A stretch of 64,000 bases of DNA from Fluviibacter phosphoraccumulans_A (lineage in GTDB: Bacteria > Pseudomonadota > Gammaproteobacteria > Burkholderiales > Rhodocyclaceae), in NCBI GenBank assembly GCA_036287865.1, contig CP126743.1:620001-684000 (forward strand), in the 5' to 3' direction. This document shows positions 1-8,581 of the stretch, in pieces. Under the pieces are notes generated by a model. That model ran no database searches and was not told the origin of the DNA. It saw only the letters and a program-made list of their open reading frames with translations. The translations under genes were made by a program, and so were the position numbers. Every line of letters starts with the position of its first letter. The stretch's first letter is position 1.

Positions 1-71
1 TCACCCGTAGCCTTTGATCTGTAGACGAGACGTTCTAGCATCGTATTAAATTGATTTGTTGTTAAAGGGTG

Positions 72-390
72 TCAGCCCGCATTCAACTTAGGATCGTTGA
101 TAAGCATATATTCCGTAATACACCCATCAAGCTTCACCTCCGCCACAATGCCTTCGCTGATCAGCTGACGAACCTTGCTGGATGATCTTGGTTGCGAAGT
201 ACCAATGCAGTCGGCGATTTCTTTGGCCGTCAAAGAGGATGGGTCGATCGCTCAAGCGCAGAAATAATTCGCTCGTTCAGCGTGCCCGTGCTTAGTTTGA
301 TATCCGGCACGTTCTCATCAAAGCGAACCCGTTTTTGTGCGAAAAAGCAGCGTCGACAAAATACTTGGCGTGTTTTTTTTGAAAAGACAT
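72..390 (-). pseudogene. Broken small helix-turn-helix protein
   Basis: On the minus strand a reading frame can be pieced together from an ATG at 390 to a TGA at 72, but it needs two frame changes, near 335 and near 232. The C-terminal half reads as a winged-helix/HTH segment (LTAKEIADCIGTSQPRSS, followed by a recognition-helix-like KVRQLISEGIV and a beta-wing-like VAEVKLDG). Corrected length would be about 105 residues. It has no recognised partner and lies just downstream of the tRNA-Lys terminator. I do not recognise the family; a DNA-binding regulator is an inference from the HTH pattern. It may be a decayed gene or an intact gene with sequence errors. Confidence 0.45.
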
Positions 391-474
391 TTGATAAACC
401 TATCGCTTATAAGGTTATTTATACACTAAAACAAGCCAATTGGTATATCTGACAGCACTTTGGCTGCATAAGAC

Positions 475-500
475 AACAAAAAACCGCCTCGTGGGCGGTT
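475..500 (-). terminator. Terminator of the tRNA-Lys operon
   Basis: Read on the minus strand, AACCGCC and GGCGGTT form a 7-bp stem with a five-base loop, followed directly by a run of T. It lies about 30 bases beyond the 3' end of the second tRNA-Lys, the place expected for a rho-independent stop. Confidence 0.8.
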
Positions 501-528
501 AGATGATTCCTGATGGTTCCACTAAAAG

Positions 529-604
529 TGGTGGGTCGTGAGTGACTCGAACACTCGACCTACGGATTAAGAGTCCGCTGCTCTACCAACTGAGCTACCG
601 ACCC
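529..604 (-). tRNA. tRNA-Lys (anticodon CTT)
   Basis: The minus strand folds as a standard cloverleaf of 76 bases with an encoded CCA end. The anticodon stem CGGA/TCCG encloses the loop CTCTTAA, giving anticodon CTT for the Lys codon AAG. The last acceptor-stem pair appears as G-A instead of G-C. It is the second gene of a two-tRNA transcript with the TTT isoacceptor 22 bases upstream. Confidence 0.93.
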
Positions 605-626
605 GTCAGGGTAAAACTTATAACTT

Positions 627-702
627 TGGTGGGTCGGGTGGGATTCGAACCCACGACCAACGGATTAAAAGTCCGCTGCTCTACCGACTGAGCTACCGAC
701 CC
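627..702 (-). tRNA. tRNA-Lys (anticodon TTT)
   Basis: A 76-base cloverleaf on the minus strand with encoded CCA. The acceptor stem GGGTCGG/CCGACCC is perfect, the T arm contains GGTTCGAATCC, and the anticodon loop CTTTTAA gives anticodon TTT (codons AAA/AAG). It is the first gene of the tRNA-Lys pair, 24 bases downstream of a clear sigma-70 promoter. Confidence 0.96.
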
Positions 703-725
703 CCAGTGCACAACAAAGAGGCAAC

Positions 726-754
726 ATTCTAGTTTCTAAAGCAGAATCAGTCAA
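726..754 (-). promoter_or_regulatory. Sigma-70 promoter of the tRNA-Lys pair
   Basis: On the minus strand TTGACT (749-754) and TAGAAT (726-731) are separated by exactly 17 bases, close to the -35/-10 consensus. The expected start of transcription near 719 lies about 17 bases before the first tRNA. The -35 box sits inside one copy of a 22-bp direct repeat. Confidence 0.8.
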
Positions 755-795
755 GTTTGGGGGATTGGCATACTCAAGTTTGGGGATTGGCATAC
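751..795. repeat. Tandem direct repeat, two copies of 22-23 bp
   Basis: TCAAGTTTGGGG(G)ATTGGCATAC occurs twice back to back (751-773 and 774-795); the copies differ by one G. The repeat lies between ovoA and the divergent tRNA-Lys promoter, and the first copy supplies part of the -35 box. It looks like a local tandem duplication. Confidence 0.85.
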
Positions 796-832
796 AATGG
801 GGCACTAATTTGATCAAAAAAGCAGTTTAAAG

Positions 833-2985
833 ATGCCACTTAATGCCAGTAATTACCCGCTATCGCCTGATTGGTGCGGGATGAGTGAATCAGACCTGCG
901 TAAGAACCTCCTGAGCTATTTTGAAGCATCTTTTGAGCACTATGAATCGTTGTTTGGCTGTTTGAAGTCGGATGCAGCTTATTTCGAGAAGCCTATTTCA
1001 TTACGCCACCCGCTGATCTTCTATTTTGGTCATACCGCTACATTTTTTGTGAACAAGCTGTTGTTGGCGAAGTTGATGCCTGAGCGGATTAATCCACGTT
1101 TCGAAGCGATGTTTGCGGTAGGCGTGGATGAGATGAGTTGGGATGATCTCAATGAGACGCACTATGACTTGGCCTACCGTCGCCGAGGTTAAAGCCTATC
1201 GGCAGCGGGTAAGGTTGGCAGTATCAAAAGTGATTTGTGAGGCGCCTTGGCAGGGGCCAATGGGTTGGGACAATCCCTGGTGGTCGATTCTCATGGGCAT
1301 TGAACATGAGCTCATTCATCTGGAAACCTCATCGGTGCTGATTCGTCAGCACAGGTTGGACTATGTTCAACCGCAAGCGAATTGGGCGCCAGCCCCATTG
1401 AGCAGCATTGACGCTGCAGCCGTATCAAACAATACCTTGGTTCAGGTGCCTGCCGGAGAGGTGAGGCTGGGTAAAGGCAATCCGCATATCGATGCGTGCA
1501 CCGTCAGTGGTGATGCGCGGTACTATGGGTGGGATAACGAATATGGTTCGTATCGTGCCGAAGTGCCCTCATTTAGTGCGAGCCAGATGCTCGTTTCGAA
1601 TGCCGAGTTTTTGAGTTTTGTCGAGGCCGGTGGCTATGCCACAGACCGGTATTGGCATGAAGAAGCACTGGCTTGGCGCAATTTTGCCCAAGCGGCACAC
1701 CCATCGTTCTGGGTGCGGCAGTCTGATGCTTGGTCATTGCGTCTCATGACGGATGTTGTGCCGATGCCCTGGGATTGGCCGGTAGAAGTCAATTGCCACG
1801 AGGCGGCAGCCTTCTGCGCCTGTAAGGCTGAAACGTCGGGAGCGGCTGTACGGTTGCCCACCGAAGAAGAGTGGTATCGGTTGTACGACATGGCAGGTGT
1901 AACGCCAGAAACGGTGGCGCAACGTCGACTGGCTGGTGGTGCCAGTTCGAAGCCGGTCGATCGATTCAAACACGGCGATTTCTACGATGTGGTCGGTAAT
2001 GTCTGGCAGTGGACCTGCACCCCCATTTATCCCTTTGCCGGGTTTGAAGCACATCCCTTGTACGACGACTTTTCGATTCCGACCTTTGATGAACGGCATA
2101 ACCTGATCAAAGGTGGGTCGTGGATCTCGTGTGGTAACGAAGCGTTACGTGCTTCACGATACGCCTTCCGTAGACACTTCTTCCAGCATGCGGGATTCCG
2201 TTATGTCGTAGGCGACGCAGCACGTGTGCCGCAAGTGTCTCATTATGAAGATGATGCCTTGTTAGCGCAGTATGCCGAATTCCATTTCGGGAGCACCTAT
2301 TTTGATGTGCCTAACTTCCTGAAGGCGGTAGCGGAGATTGCCTTGGCGGCGATGAAGGATAAACCGATGAATCGTGCCTTGGATATTGGGTGCGCGGTCG
2401 GGCGAAGTAGTTTTGAATTAGCAAAGGGCCTACCTGGTCAAGCAGGATTCAAATCGGTGGTCGGGGTAGATTTCTCAGCGCGCTTGATTAATCTGGCCGA
2501 TGAACTGATTCGAGAGGGCATCGTTCGTTATGCGCTCACTGATGAAGGTGAGCTTCAATCATTCCGTGAGATATCTCTAGAGAAGCTCGGCTTGTTGGAT
2601 AGTGCTGAAAAAGTCAGCTTCTGGCAGGGCGACGCTTGAGCCCTATCGTGATTTCAATCTGGTCGTGGCAGCCAATCTGATTGATCGTCTTTACGACCCG
2701 GCTAAATTTCTGGACGAGATTGGCAAACGCATTGTGCACGGTGGTTTGCTGGTGCTGACATCGCCCTATACCTGGTTGGAAGAGCACACGCTAAAGCAAC
2801 AATGGCTCGGCGGCTTTAAACGCGATGGCGAGCGGTATACAACGCTGGATGCCTTGCGTGCGCACCTAAGTCGTGACTTTGTGCCGCTAGGGGAACCGCG
2901 GGATGTGCCCTTTGTGATTCGTGAAACCGCACGTAAATTTCAGCACACCGTTGCCCAGTTGACCTGCTGGGAGCGCAGACGCTAA
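833..2985 (+). pseudogene. ovoA: 5-histidylcysteine sulfoxide synthase OvoA (frameshifted)
   Basis: OvoA is the iron-dependent first enzyme of ovothiol A synthesis, joining cysteine to the imidazole of histidine; in many bacteria it carries its own C-terminal methyltransferase. All three parts are visible: an N-terminal DinB-like region with the iron-binding HX3HXE motif (HELIHLE, near base 1305), a central FGE-sulfatase-like domain (about 1430-2230, with NVWQWT and IKGGSW), and a SAM methyltransferase domain starting with LDIGCAVGRSS near 2380. The gene runs through three frames: a one-base shift near 1170 (HYD continuing as WPTVAEV) and a second break near 2635, where a few residues between FWQGDA and LEPYRDF seem missing. 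About 717 codons in total, the usual size. As written the protein would stop at 1192. Confidence 0.85.
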
Positions 2986-3000
2986 CGAATGCTTTGCTAT

Positions 3001-3682
3001 TTAGCGAATAACGTAGGGCGTGGGGTCGGCAATGCCGGCCGCCGCAAAACCTTCGGCACGCAGGGTGCACGAGTCGCAATGGCCGCAGGCTTTGCCGTCC
3101 GGCGTGGGCCTGGTAGCAAGAGACGGTGAGGCTGTAGTCCACGCCTAACTCAGTGCCTGTGCGGATGATCTCGGCTTTACTCATGGCGATCGGCGGCGCG
3201 TGTACGCGGAAACGTGCGCCTTCAACGCCTGCCTTGGTGGCCAGGTTGGCCATCTGTTCGAAGGCGGCAATATACTCCGGTCGGCAGTCCGGGTAGCCGG
3301 AGTAATCCACGGCATTCACGCCTAGATCCGCCAGGGCCAGCGCGAGTGAGAGCATCACCGTGTTGCGAGCGGGCACATAGGTGCTGGGAATGCCCGACTG
3401 ACTGTGCGCTTCAGGCACATCAATCGAAAAATCAGTCAGAGCAGAGCTGCCAAACTGGTTCATGTCGACATGAACAACGCGGTGGCTGAACGCACCAAGC
3501 GCTTTGGCCTGGCGGAGCGGTGCATCCAGTTCTGCACGGTGGCGTTGGCCATAATCGAACGCAATCGCGTGACAGGCAAAACCCTGGTCGCGGGCAATGG
3601 CCAGCGTGGTGGCCGAGTCGAGGCCGCCGGAAAGCAAGACGACCGCGGGCGGTGCATTGAGCGCATTATTTGCCACGGGCAT
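3001..3682 (-). pseudogene. queC: 7-cyano-7-deazaguanine synthase QueC (frameshifted near 3' end)
   Basis: QueC converts CDG to preQ0 with ATP and ammonia in queuosine synthesis. The N terminus carries the PP-loop SGGLDSATT (about residues 18-26), and the middle has GYPDCRPEY and MSKAEIIRTG, typical of QueC. After SCYQA the frame breaks at about 3099-3102, where one extra G explains the shift; the neighbouring frame then supplies the zinc cysteines (ACGHCDSC) and a normal end reading DPTPYVIR, stop at 3001. Without correction the product has an unrelated tail running on to 2816. Its start overlaps the end of queE by 17 bases, so the two are likely co-transcribed and co-translated. Probably a sequence error. 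Confidence 0.88.
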
Positions 3683-4335
3683 CGCTCCAGAGCAATTTGT
3701 GCAGCTGGATCTGAAAGCGAACGGCTAGACCATCGTCCAGTATCCATTGGGCCAGTTCGGTCGGATTTAATTGTCCGGCAACGGGAGAGAGCACCACGTC
3801 ACAGCGCGTGCAAAGGCCATGTGTGCTGATCATGTCTTTGGCCCAATCATAGTCGGCCCGTGAGGCCAGCACGATTTTTTACTGCGTCCGTTGGGCGCAG
3901 ATCATCAATGTTACTCAATAGGTTTTTGCTACTTTCGCCAGAAACCGGCGCCTTAAGATCCATGATGCGTGCAACCCGTGGATCAACCGGTGTGATGTCT
4001 AATGCGCCGGAGGTTTCCAGACTGACATCGTATTGGGCATCGCACAGGGCAGCTAGAAGGGCAAGGCAGGTTTTTTGCGCAAGCGGCCCGCCGCCCGTGA
4101 CGCAAACATAACGGGTGGGGAAGCGGGCAACCTCGGTGAGAACGTCTTCAATACGAGTTGTGGTGCCACCGGTAAACGCATATTCGGTATCACACCAGGT
4201 GCAGCGTAATGGGCAGCCCGTCAGGCGAACAAAAACCGTAGGTAAGCCAGAGCGAGCGGCTTCACCCTGTAACGAAAAAAATATTTCGCTTAAGCGAACC
4301 GTCTGGTTGCGGTCCGCGCTCACGGTGTCTGTCAT
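3666..4335 (-). pseudogene. queE: 7-carboxy-7-deazaguanine synthase QueE (frameshifted)
   Basis: QueE is the radical SAM enzyme that forms CDG from CPH4, the step before QueC. The start at 4335 (MTDTVSADRNQ) is followed by FFSLQGEAARSG and the cluster-binding CPLRCTWC motif (CX3CX2C). Near the C terminus a run of six A on the coding strand (3875-3880) appears one base too long: frame one ends in a false tail, and the next frame gives IVLASRADYDWAKDM and a stop at 3666. Corrected length is about 222 residues. The SAM-binding motif reads VTGGGPLAQ, with Gly at residue 83 where this family normally has Glu. The ORF is open upstream into cpoB, so the two look fused in frame. Confidence 0.87.
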
Positions 4336-5121
4336 TGCGCCTTGCTTTTTGAGTTGCTGTTTGGCAGCGCCGGCAGCTTTGGAGTCCGGATACTTGGCAA
4401 CCAGATCTTTCAGGGTCTTTTGCGATTCAGCTTTCTGACCTAGCTCTGCCTGGTAGTTGGCAATGTTCGCCATGGCGTCAGGCGAGCGACCATTCTTTGG
4501 CCATTTCGCCAGCAGTTTTTGCTGCGAGCTGATCACCTGTTTACAGTCACCCACCGCGTAGAAACTGTTGCCTAGCCAGAATTGTGCAGCCGGAGCCTGC
4601 TCGCTTTCTAGATAGGTTTTGGTGAATTTATCAAAAGCAACGGCCGCTTCTTTGTATTTGCCCGCTTTGAAAAGACCCAAAGCCGATTCGTAAGCTTTTA
4701 GTGCAGCGCTAGGATCGTCTGCTGGCTTGGTATCGGTTTTGGTTTCGGCTGCTGCTTTAGGTTCAGCTTTCATTGCCGTTTCAGCGGCTGCCGGTGCAAC
4801 GGATTTGGCTACCGATTTGCCGCGACCAGCTTCAATAGCCTGCAGGCGGTTATCAATATCGAGATACAGATCTTTCTGACGCTTCTCAAGATCATTAATG
4901 CTGTTGGTGAGCACCTCGATCTGGCCGCGAAGCTCAGATACTTCACGACTCATCTGTTCCGACAGACGGTTTTGTTCGATCAGGGTCTGGCTCGTGGATT
5001 TCTGCAGGTCAGAAATCTGTTTGCGGGCAACGTCATCGTCAAATAGGCCGGCCTGTGCAGGTAGTGCACAAAACAGACCGGCGACACACAGTGCCGCCGG
5101 CAGGGTAAAGCGATTGGTCAT
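4332..5121 (-). CDS. cpoB: Cell division coordinator CpoB (YbgF), periplasmic TPR protein
   Basis: CpoB links the Tol-Pal system with peptidoglycan synthesis at the division site. The protein starts with a signal peptide (about residues 1-24, ending ALPAQA), then a coiled coil (about 30-90, heptads such as LRGQIEVLTNSINDLEKR), a low-complexity Ala/Lys/Thr linker, and three TPR-like repeats from about 140 (AYESALGLFKAGKYKEAAVAFDKF). As written there is no stop before queE: the frame runs through LKKQGAMTD into QueE. Shortening the A5 run at 4346-4350 by one base gives LKSKAQ and a TGA at 4332-4334 overlapping the queE ATG, which I think is the true end. It is the last gene of the tol-pal operon. 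Confidence 0.88.
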
Positions 5122-5144
5122 TGACAGGGTTCTCAGCGGGATTC

Positions 5145-5669
5145 TCAGTACTCGCCGTTATAGAGCATGTCGGCGCGACGGTTTTCTGTCCACGCAGCTT
5201 CGTTGTCACCCAGTGCTTTTGGCTTTTCTTTGCCCAGGCTCACGGATTCGATTTGCGACTCCGGTGCACCCATCAGCACAAGTTGCTTTTTAACGGCATC
5301 GGCACGACGCTGACCCAGTGCCAGGTTGTATTCGCGGCTACCGCGATCATCGGTGTTGCCTTGAATCAGCACGCGGGCGTTAGGTTCCGAAGCGATGAAC
5401 TTGGCGTGTGCCTGCAGCTGGCTGTTGTATTCGGACTTCACATCGTACTGATCGTAGTTGAAGTAAACATTACGCTTGGACAGCGGGCTGTTTGGGTCGC
5501 GCAGCTTAGCCAGCGCAGCGGCAGACAGCTTTGGCACGCCGGATGTGCTGGTGGCGTCAACGCTGGCCAGATCCGAGCTGTTGTCCGGGGTCGAGCTACA
5601 GGCGGCCAGAAGGGCAACGGCCAGAGCCGGTACCAGACGAATGAAATGTTTGCGAGTGATGTCTTGCAC
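5145..5669 (-). CDS. pal: Peptidoglycan-associated lipoprotein Pal
   Basis: Outer membrane lipoprotein that binds diaminopimelate in peptidoglycan and contacts TolB and TolA, keeping the envelope attached during division. The 174-residue product has a lipoprotein signal with lipobox LLAAC at about residues 20-24 and an OmpA C-terminal domain (VYFNYDQYDVKSEY, then NTDDRGSREYNLALGQRRADAV, which holds the peptidoglycan-binding core). Length is normal. It lies between tolB and cpoB in the order tolQ-R-A-B-pal-cpoB, with 23 bases before cpoB. Confidence 0.97.
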   Translation of the reverse strand: MQDITRKHFIRLVPALAVALLAACSSTPDNSSDLASVDATSTSGVPKLSAAALAKLRDPNSPLSKRNVYFNYDQYDVKSEYNSQLQAHAKFIASEPNARVLIQGNTDDRGSREYNLALGQRRADAVKKQLVLMGAPESQIESVSLGKEKPKALGDNEAAWTENRRADMLYNGEY

Positions 5670-5754
5670 GAGTATGATTCCAGAAGTTTCTAGAATTGTA
5701 AGCGATCAAGCTCTTGAGATAGAAGCATTTTCCATGCCGAAGCTTAAATACTGA

Positions 5755-7056
5755 TTAACGATTGGGCCCCCAGGCCGGTTCGCGGGCATCGCCATTGACT
5801 GCCGAAAGCTTTTGGCGGATCTGGCCATCGGCCGAAACGGCGGCTAAAACACCCCGTCCGCCCAGGATGGTGGCGTACAGAATCATCTGGCCATTAGGCG
5901 AGAATGTTGGCGATTCGTCACATTGCGAGTCTGTCAGAACGGCAACCTGGCGGGTGGCAAGATCCAGCGTGGCAACCCGGAATCCCCCGTCGCGACGGGT
6001 AATAAAGGCCAGCGTACGGCCATCTGGCGATGGGCGGGCTGTTACGTTGTAGTTGCCGTCAAAGCTTACCCGTTGCGCACCGCCCCCACCGGCGGGCATT
6101 TTGTAGATCTGTGGACTGCCGCCGCGATCTGATGTGAAGTAAATCCACGGGCCATCCGGCGAGAAGGCGGGCTCGGTGTCGATGCCACTGGTATTGGTGA
6201 TACGGGTTGCCTGGCCGGTGGCCAGGGCAATGCTATACAGCTGGGTGCCACCTTCGCGGGAGAGGGCAACTACCAACCGGCTACCATCGGGCGACCAGGC
6301 GGGAGCTGAATTAGAGCCGCGGAAGCTGGCAACCGCACGGCGTGCGCCAGTTTTGAGCGTTTGCTCAAAAATCACCGGCTTGCTCTTTTCGAAAGAAACG
6401 TAGGCCAGTTTGCTGCCATCGGGCGACCAGGCCGGAGAAATGATCGGCTGGTTGTATTTGAATACGGGTACCGGGTTCTGGCCATCGGCATCGGCAACAA
6501 TGAGCTGGTACTGGGCTGCGGTGCCATTGCCTTGCTTCAGCACATAGGCAATACGGGATGAGAAATAACCCGGGTTGCCGGTGAGCTTCTGGTAAATAAA
6601 GTCGGCCACTTTGTGCCCGGCCAGGCGCATCTGGTTGCCCGGTACAGTGATGGTGGTATTACCCAGAGAGCCACGTTTAATAATGTCGGCCACACGTACG
6701 CGGACTTTGATCTGACCACCTGGCCGGGTGGCGGTGGCAGTTGCCAGCGCATCGGCACCACGCGAGCGCCAGGCGGCAAAGTCGACCGAGCTATTTTCTT
6801 CTGCGACCAGTGAATCGGTGTTGATGATGTTGAAAAAACCGGTGCTGGCTAAGTCATTACGGACAACGGTGGCAATTTCTTTGCCCAAGCCTTCATCCCC
6901 GCCGAAATTGGGCACAGCTACCGGGATGTGCTGCATGCCGGCACCTACGACCTCAACATTGAGCTGAGCCATGGCCGGGCTGGCAAGCAGCGTAATCAGC
7001 GAGAGCGCAGCCAAGAGGCCACGAGTTGTGCGCGTAAATAGTGTAGGCATTTTCAT
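5755..7056 (-). CDS. tolB: Tol-Pal system periplasmic protein TolB
   Basis: Periplasmic beta-propeller of the Tol-Pal complex; it binds Pal and, through its N-terminal strand, TolA. The 433-residue product starts with a signal peptide (cleavage probably after SPAMA), has the N-terminal TolB domain (VPNFGG, GFFNIIN), then at least five propeller blades with the repeated motif S-P-D-G (PAWSPDGSKLAYVS, PAWSPDGSRLVVAL, PAFSPDGPWIYFTS, ARPSPDGRTLAFIT). Length and domain order are typical. It sits 41 bases downstream of tolA and 85 bases upstream of pal. Confidence 0.97.
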   Translation of the reverse strand: MKMPTLFTRTTRGLLAALSLITLLASPAMAQLNVEVVGAGMQHIPVAVPNFGGDEGLGKEIATVVRNDLASTGFFNIINTDSLVAEENSSVDFAAWRSRGADALATATATRPGGQIKVRVRVADIIKRGSLGNTTITVPGNQMRLAGHKVADFIYQKLTGNPGYFSSRIAYVLKQGNGTAAQYQLIVADADGQNPVPVFKYNQPIISPAWSPDGSKLAYVSFEKSKPVIFEQTLKTGARRAVASFRGSNSAPAWSPDGSRLVVALSREGGTQLYSIALATGQATRITNTSGIDTEPAFSPDGPWIYFTSDRGGSPQIYKMPAGGGGAQRVSFDGNYNVTARPSPDGRTLAFITRRDGGFRVATLDLATRQVAVLTDSQCDESPTFSPNGQMILYATILGGRGVLAAVSADGQIRQKLSAVNGDAREPAWGPNR

Positions 7057-7097
7057 GGTGATGATTATAGGCAGGGATGCTTAATAGTGTCTGAGGA

Positions 7098-8141
7098 TTA
7101 CTGCGGCGGCTTTTCAAACGGCAGGTAGGTAATATCAATCACCCGGTCTGGCGAACGGCCTTCCGGCACAGGAAGGGGTGATGATTTGCGAATGGCGCGC
7201 TCGACCGCCGTATCCAGTTGCGGATTGCCGCTGGACTTGATGAGTTTCACATCAATCACCTCACCCGAAGGCAATTGCGTCACCCGGAAAACGGCAGCCG
7301 GGTTGCCTTGCAGATTGGGCGGCAGAATCACGTTGCCGCGAATCTTGGTTTTCAGTTTGGCCAGATAGCTGCGATCGTCACCCTTGGCGCGCTCGGCACC
7401 AGCGGCCTTGGCTTCCGCCCCGGCTTGAGCGCGCATGGCCGCTTCACGTTGCGCACGGGCATCCGCTGCGGCGGCAGCCTGTTGCTTTTGTGCGGCCTGC
7501 TGCTTCTGGGCAGCAATTTTCTGTTCTTCGCGTTTCAATTCTTCCATGAAGTCATCTTGTGCCTTTTTCTTGGCATCTTTGGCATCAGGCTTCTTCTTGT
7601 CGTCTTTGGTTTCTTTAACGTCCTTGGCCTTCGGATCTTTCTTATCAGGCACCTTTTCGGGTGTCTTATCCTTTTCAGGCTTTTTGTCCTGCTTAACGGC
7701 GATATCTGCCTTCTGATTGGCAGGGGCAGGGGTTGGCTTTGGTGGGGTCTTCACCGGCTCCGGTTTGGGCTGCGGCTTTGGTTCCGGATTGGGCTCAGGT
7801 TTAGGTTCGGGTTTTGGTGGGGTCGGCTCATGCTTGGGTGGCTCTGGTTGCGGTGCTGGGTCGCCAAAGGTCTGCGATTCGCGCTGTGCCGCCGCAGTAG
7901 CTGCTGCTAGTTGTTGCGGCGTCCAAATTTCGGCTTGCATCGGTGAAGGTTCGCTATTCTTCCAGTCGATACTGATGATGAATAGCACCAGCAACAGGTG
8001 CATGGCGATGGTAAGAATTAACGCCCGGCGTTCCCGTGCCCGCTCTTCTGCGCCATGATCAAACGCAGCCATGCCATCGCCAGCAAAGCGCTGGCCATGC
8101 CAGTAGGCTTTCACACGTGACAGAAAGTCAGCCAGAGACAA
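7098..8141 (-). CDS. tolA: Cell envelope integrity protein TolA
   Basis: Inner membrane protein that spans the periplasm and transmits proton-motive-force energy from TolQR to TolB-Pal. The 347-residue product has a cytosolic N terminus, one membrane helix (LILTIAMHLLLVLFIISIDW, about residues 40-59), a long Pro/Lys/Glu-rich stretch (about 95-155), a charged Ala/Lys/Gln helical region (about 155-250), and a C-terminal TonB-like domain (SYLAKLKTKIRGNVILPPN to the end). The Pro/Lys-rich linker is of low complexity and creates long false ORFs on the other strand. It lies between tolR and tolB. Confidence 0.95.
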   Translation of the reverse strand: MSLADFLSRVKAYWHGQRFAGDGMAAFDHGAEERARERRALILTIAMHLLLVLFIISIDWKNSEPSPMQAEIWTPQQLAAATAAAQRESQTFGDPAPQPEPPKHEPTPPKPEPKPEPNPEPKPQPKPEPVKTPPKPTPAPANQKADIAVKQDKKPEKDKTPEKVPDKKDPKAKDVKETKDDKKKPDAKDAKKKAQDDFMEELKREEQKIAAQKQQAAQKQQAAAAADARAQREAAMRAQAGAEAKAAGAERAKGDDRSYLAKLKTKIRGNVILPPNLQGNPAAVFRVTQLPSGEVIDVKLIKSSGNPQLDTAVERAIRKSSPLPVPEGRSPDRVIDITYLPFEKPPQ

Positions 8142-8155
8142 CGTGTCGGCTCCGC

Positions 8156-8569
8156 TTATTTGCCAGTCGGTGCAACGAGCAGGCCAACACGCTTAACCTG
8201 GGCACGTTGCAACTGATCCATCGCTTGCAACACAGCTTCATAAGGCACGTTTTTGGCACCAGCGATCAGCACAGGTGTGTCCGGGTTGCCCTTCTGCATA
8301 GCGAGTATCTGATCGGTCAGTTGTGGCAGCGAGACAGGTTGTTCTTTGCCGTTGGCGCCGCGGTCGACAATAGTCAGGCTGCGATCGTCGTGTACGCTTA
8401 CCTCAATTGGTGCGGCGGGCGGCGTTGCTGCTGTGCCCACCGTGGGTAGATCGATATTACCGGTAGGCATCATCGGTGCGGTGACCATAAAGATCACCAG
8501 CAGCACGAGCATCACGTCGATATAAGGAACGACGTTGATTTCGTTTTTGAGTTTACGGCGGTTACGCAT
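8156..8569 (-). CDS. tolR: Tol-Pal system protein TolR (ExbD family)
   Basis: Small inner membrane partner of TolQ in the proton-driven motor for TolA. The 137-residue product has the family's N-terminal sequence KLKNEINVVPYIDVMLVLLV, with the proton-carrying Asp in the single membrane helix, then a periplasmic ExbD/TolR domain (VSLPQLTDQI, VLIAGAKNVPYEAVLQAMDQL). Length is typical. Spacing to tolQ is 12 bases and to tolA 14 bases, so all three are surely co-transcribed. Confidence 0.96.
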   Translation of the reverse strand: MRNRRKLKNEINVVPYIDVMLVLLVIFMVTAPMMPTGNIDLPTVGTAATPPAAPIEVSVHDDRSLTIVDRGANGKEQPVSLPQLTDQILAMQKGNPDTPVLIAGAKNVPYEAVLQAMDQLQRAQVKRVGLLVAPTGK

Positions 8570-8581
8570 TGCGCAGCACCC

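Noticed and set aside
192..452. 86-codon plus-strand ORF at the left edge
   Set aside because: The opposite strand holds HTH-like coding sequence; the plus-strand product has no recognisable features.
3847..5121. Bifunctional CpoB-QueE enzyme
   Set aside because: It would join an exported protein to a cytosolic radical SAM enzyme; a one-base indel in an A-run is a better explanation.
7218..7910. 230-codon plus-strand ORF opposite tolA
   Set aside because: Leu/Gly/Phe-rich product arises from the reverse complement of the Pro/Lys/Ala-rich TolA linker; tolA is certain.
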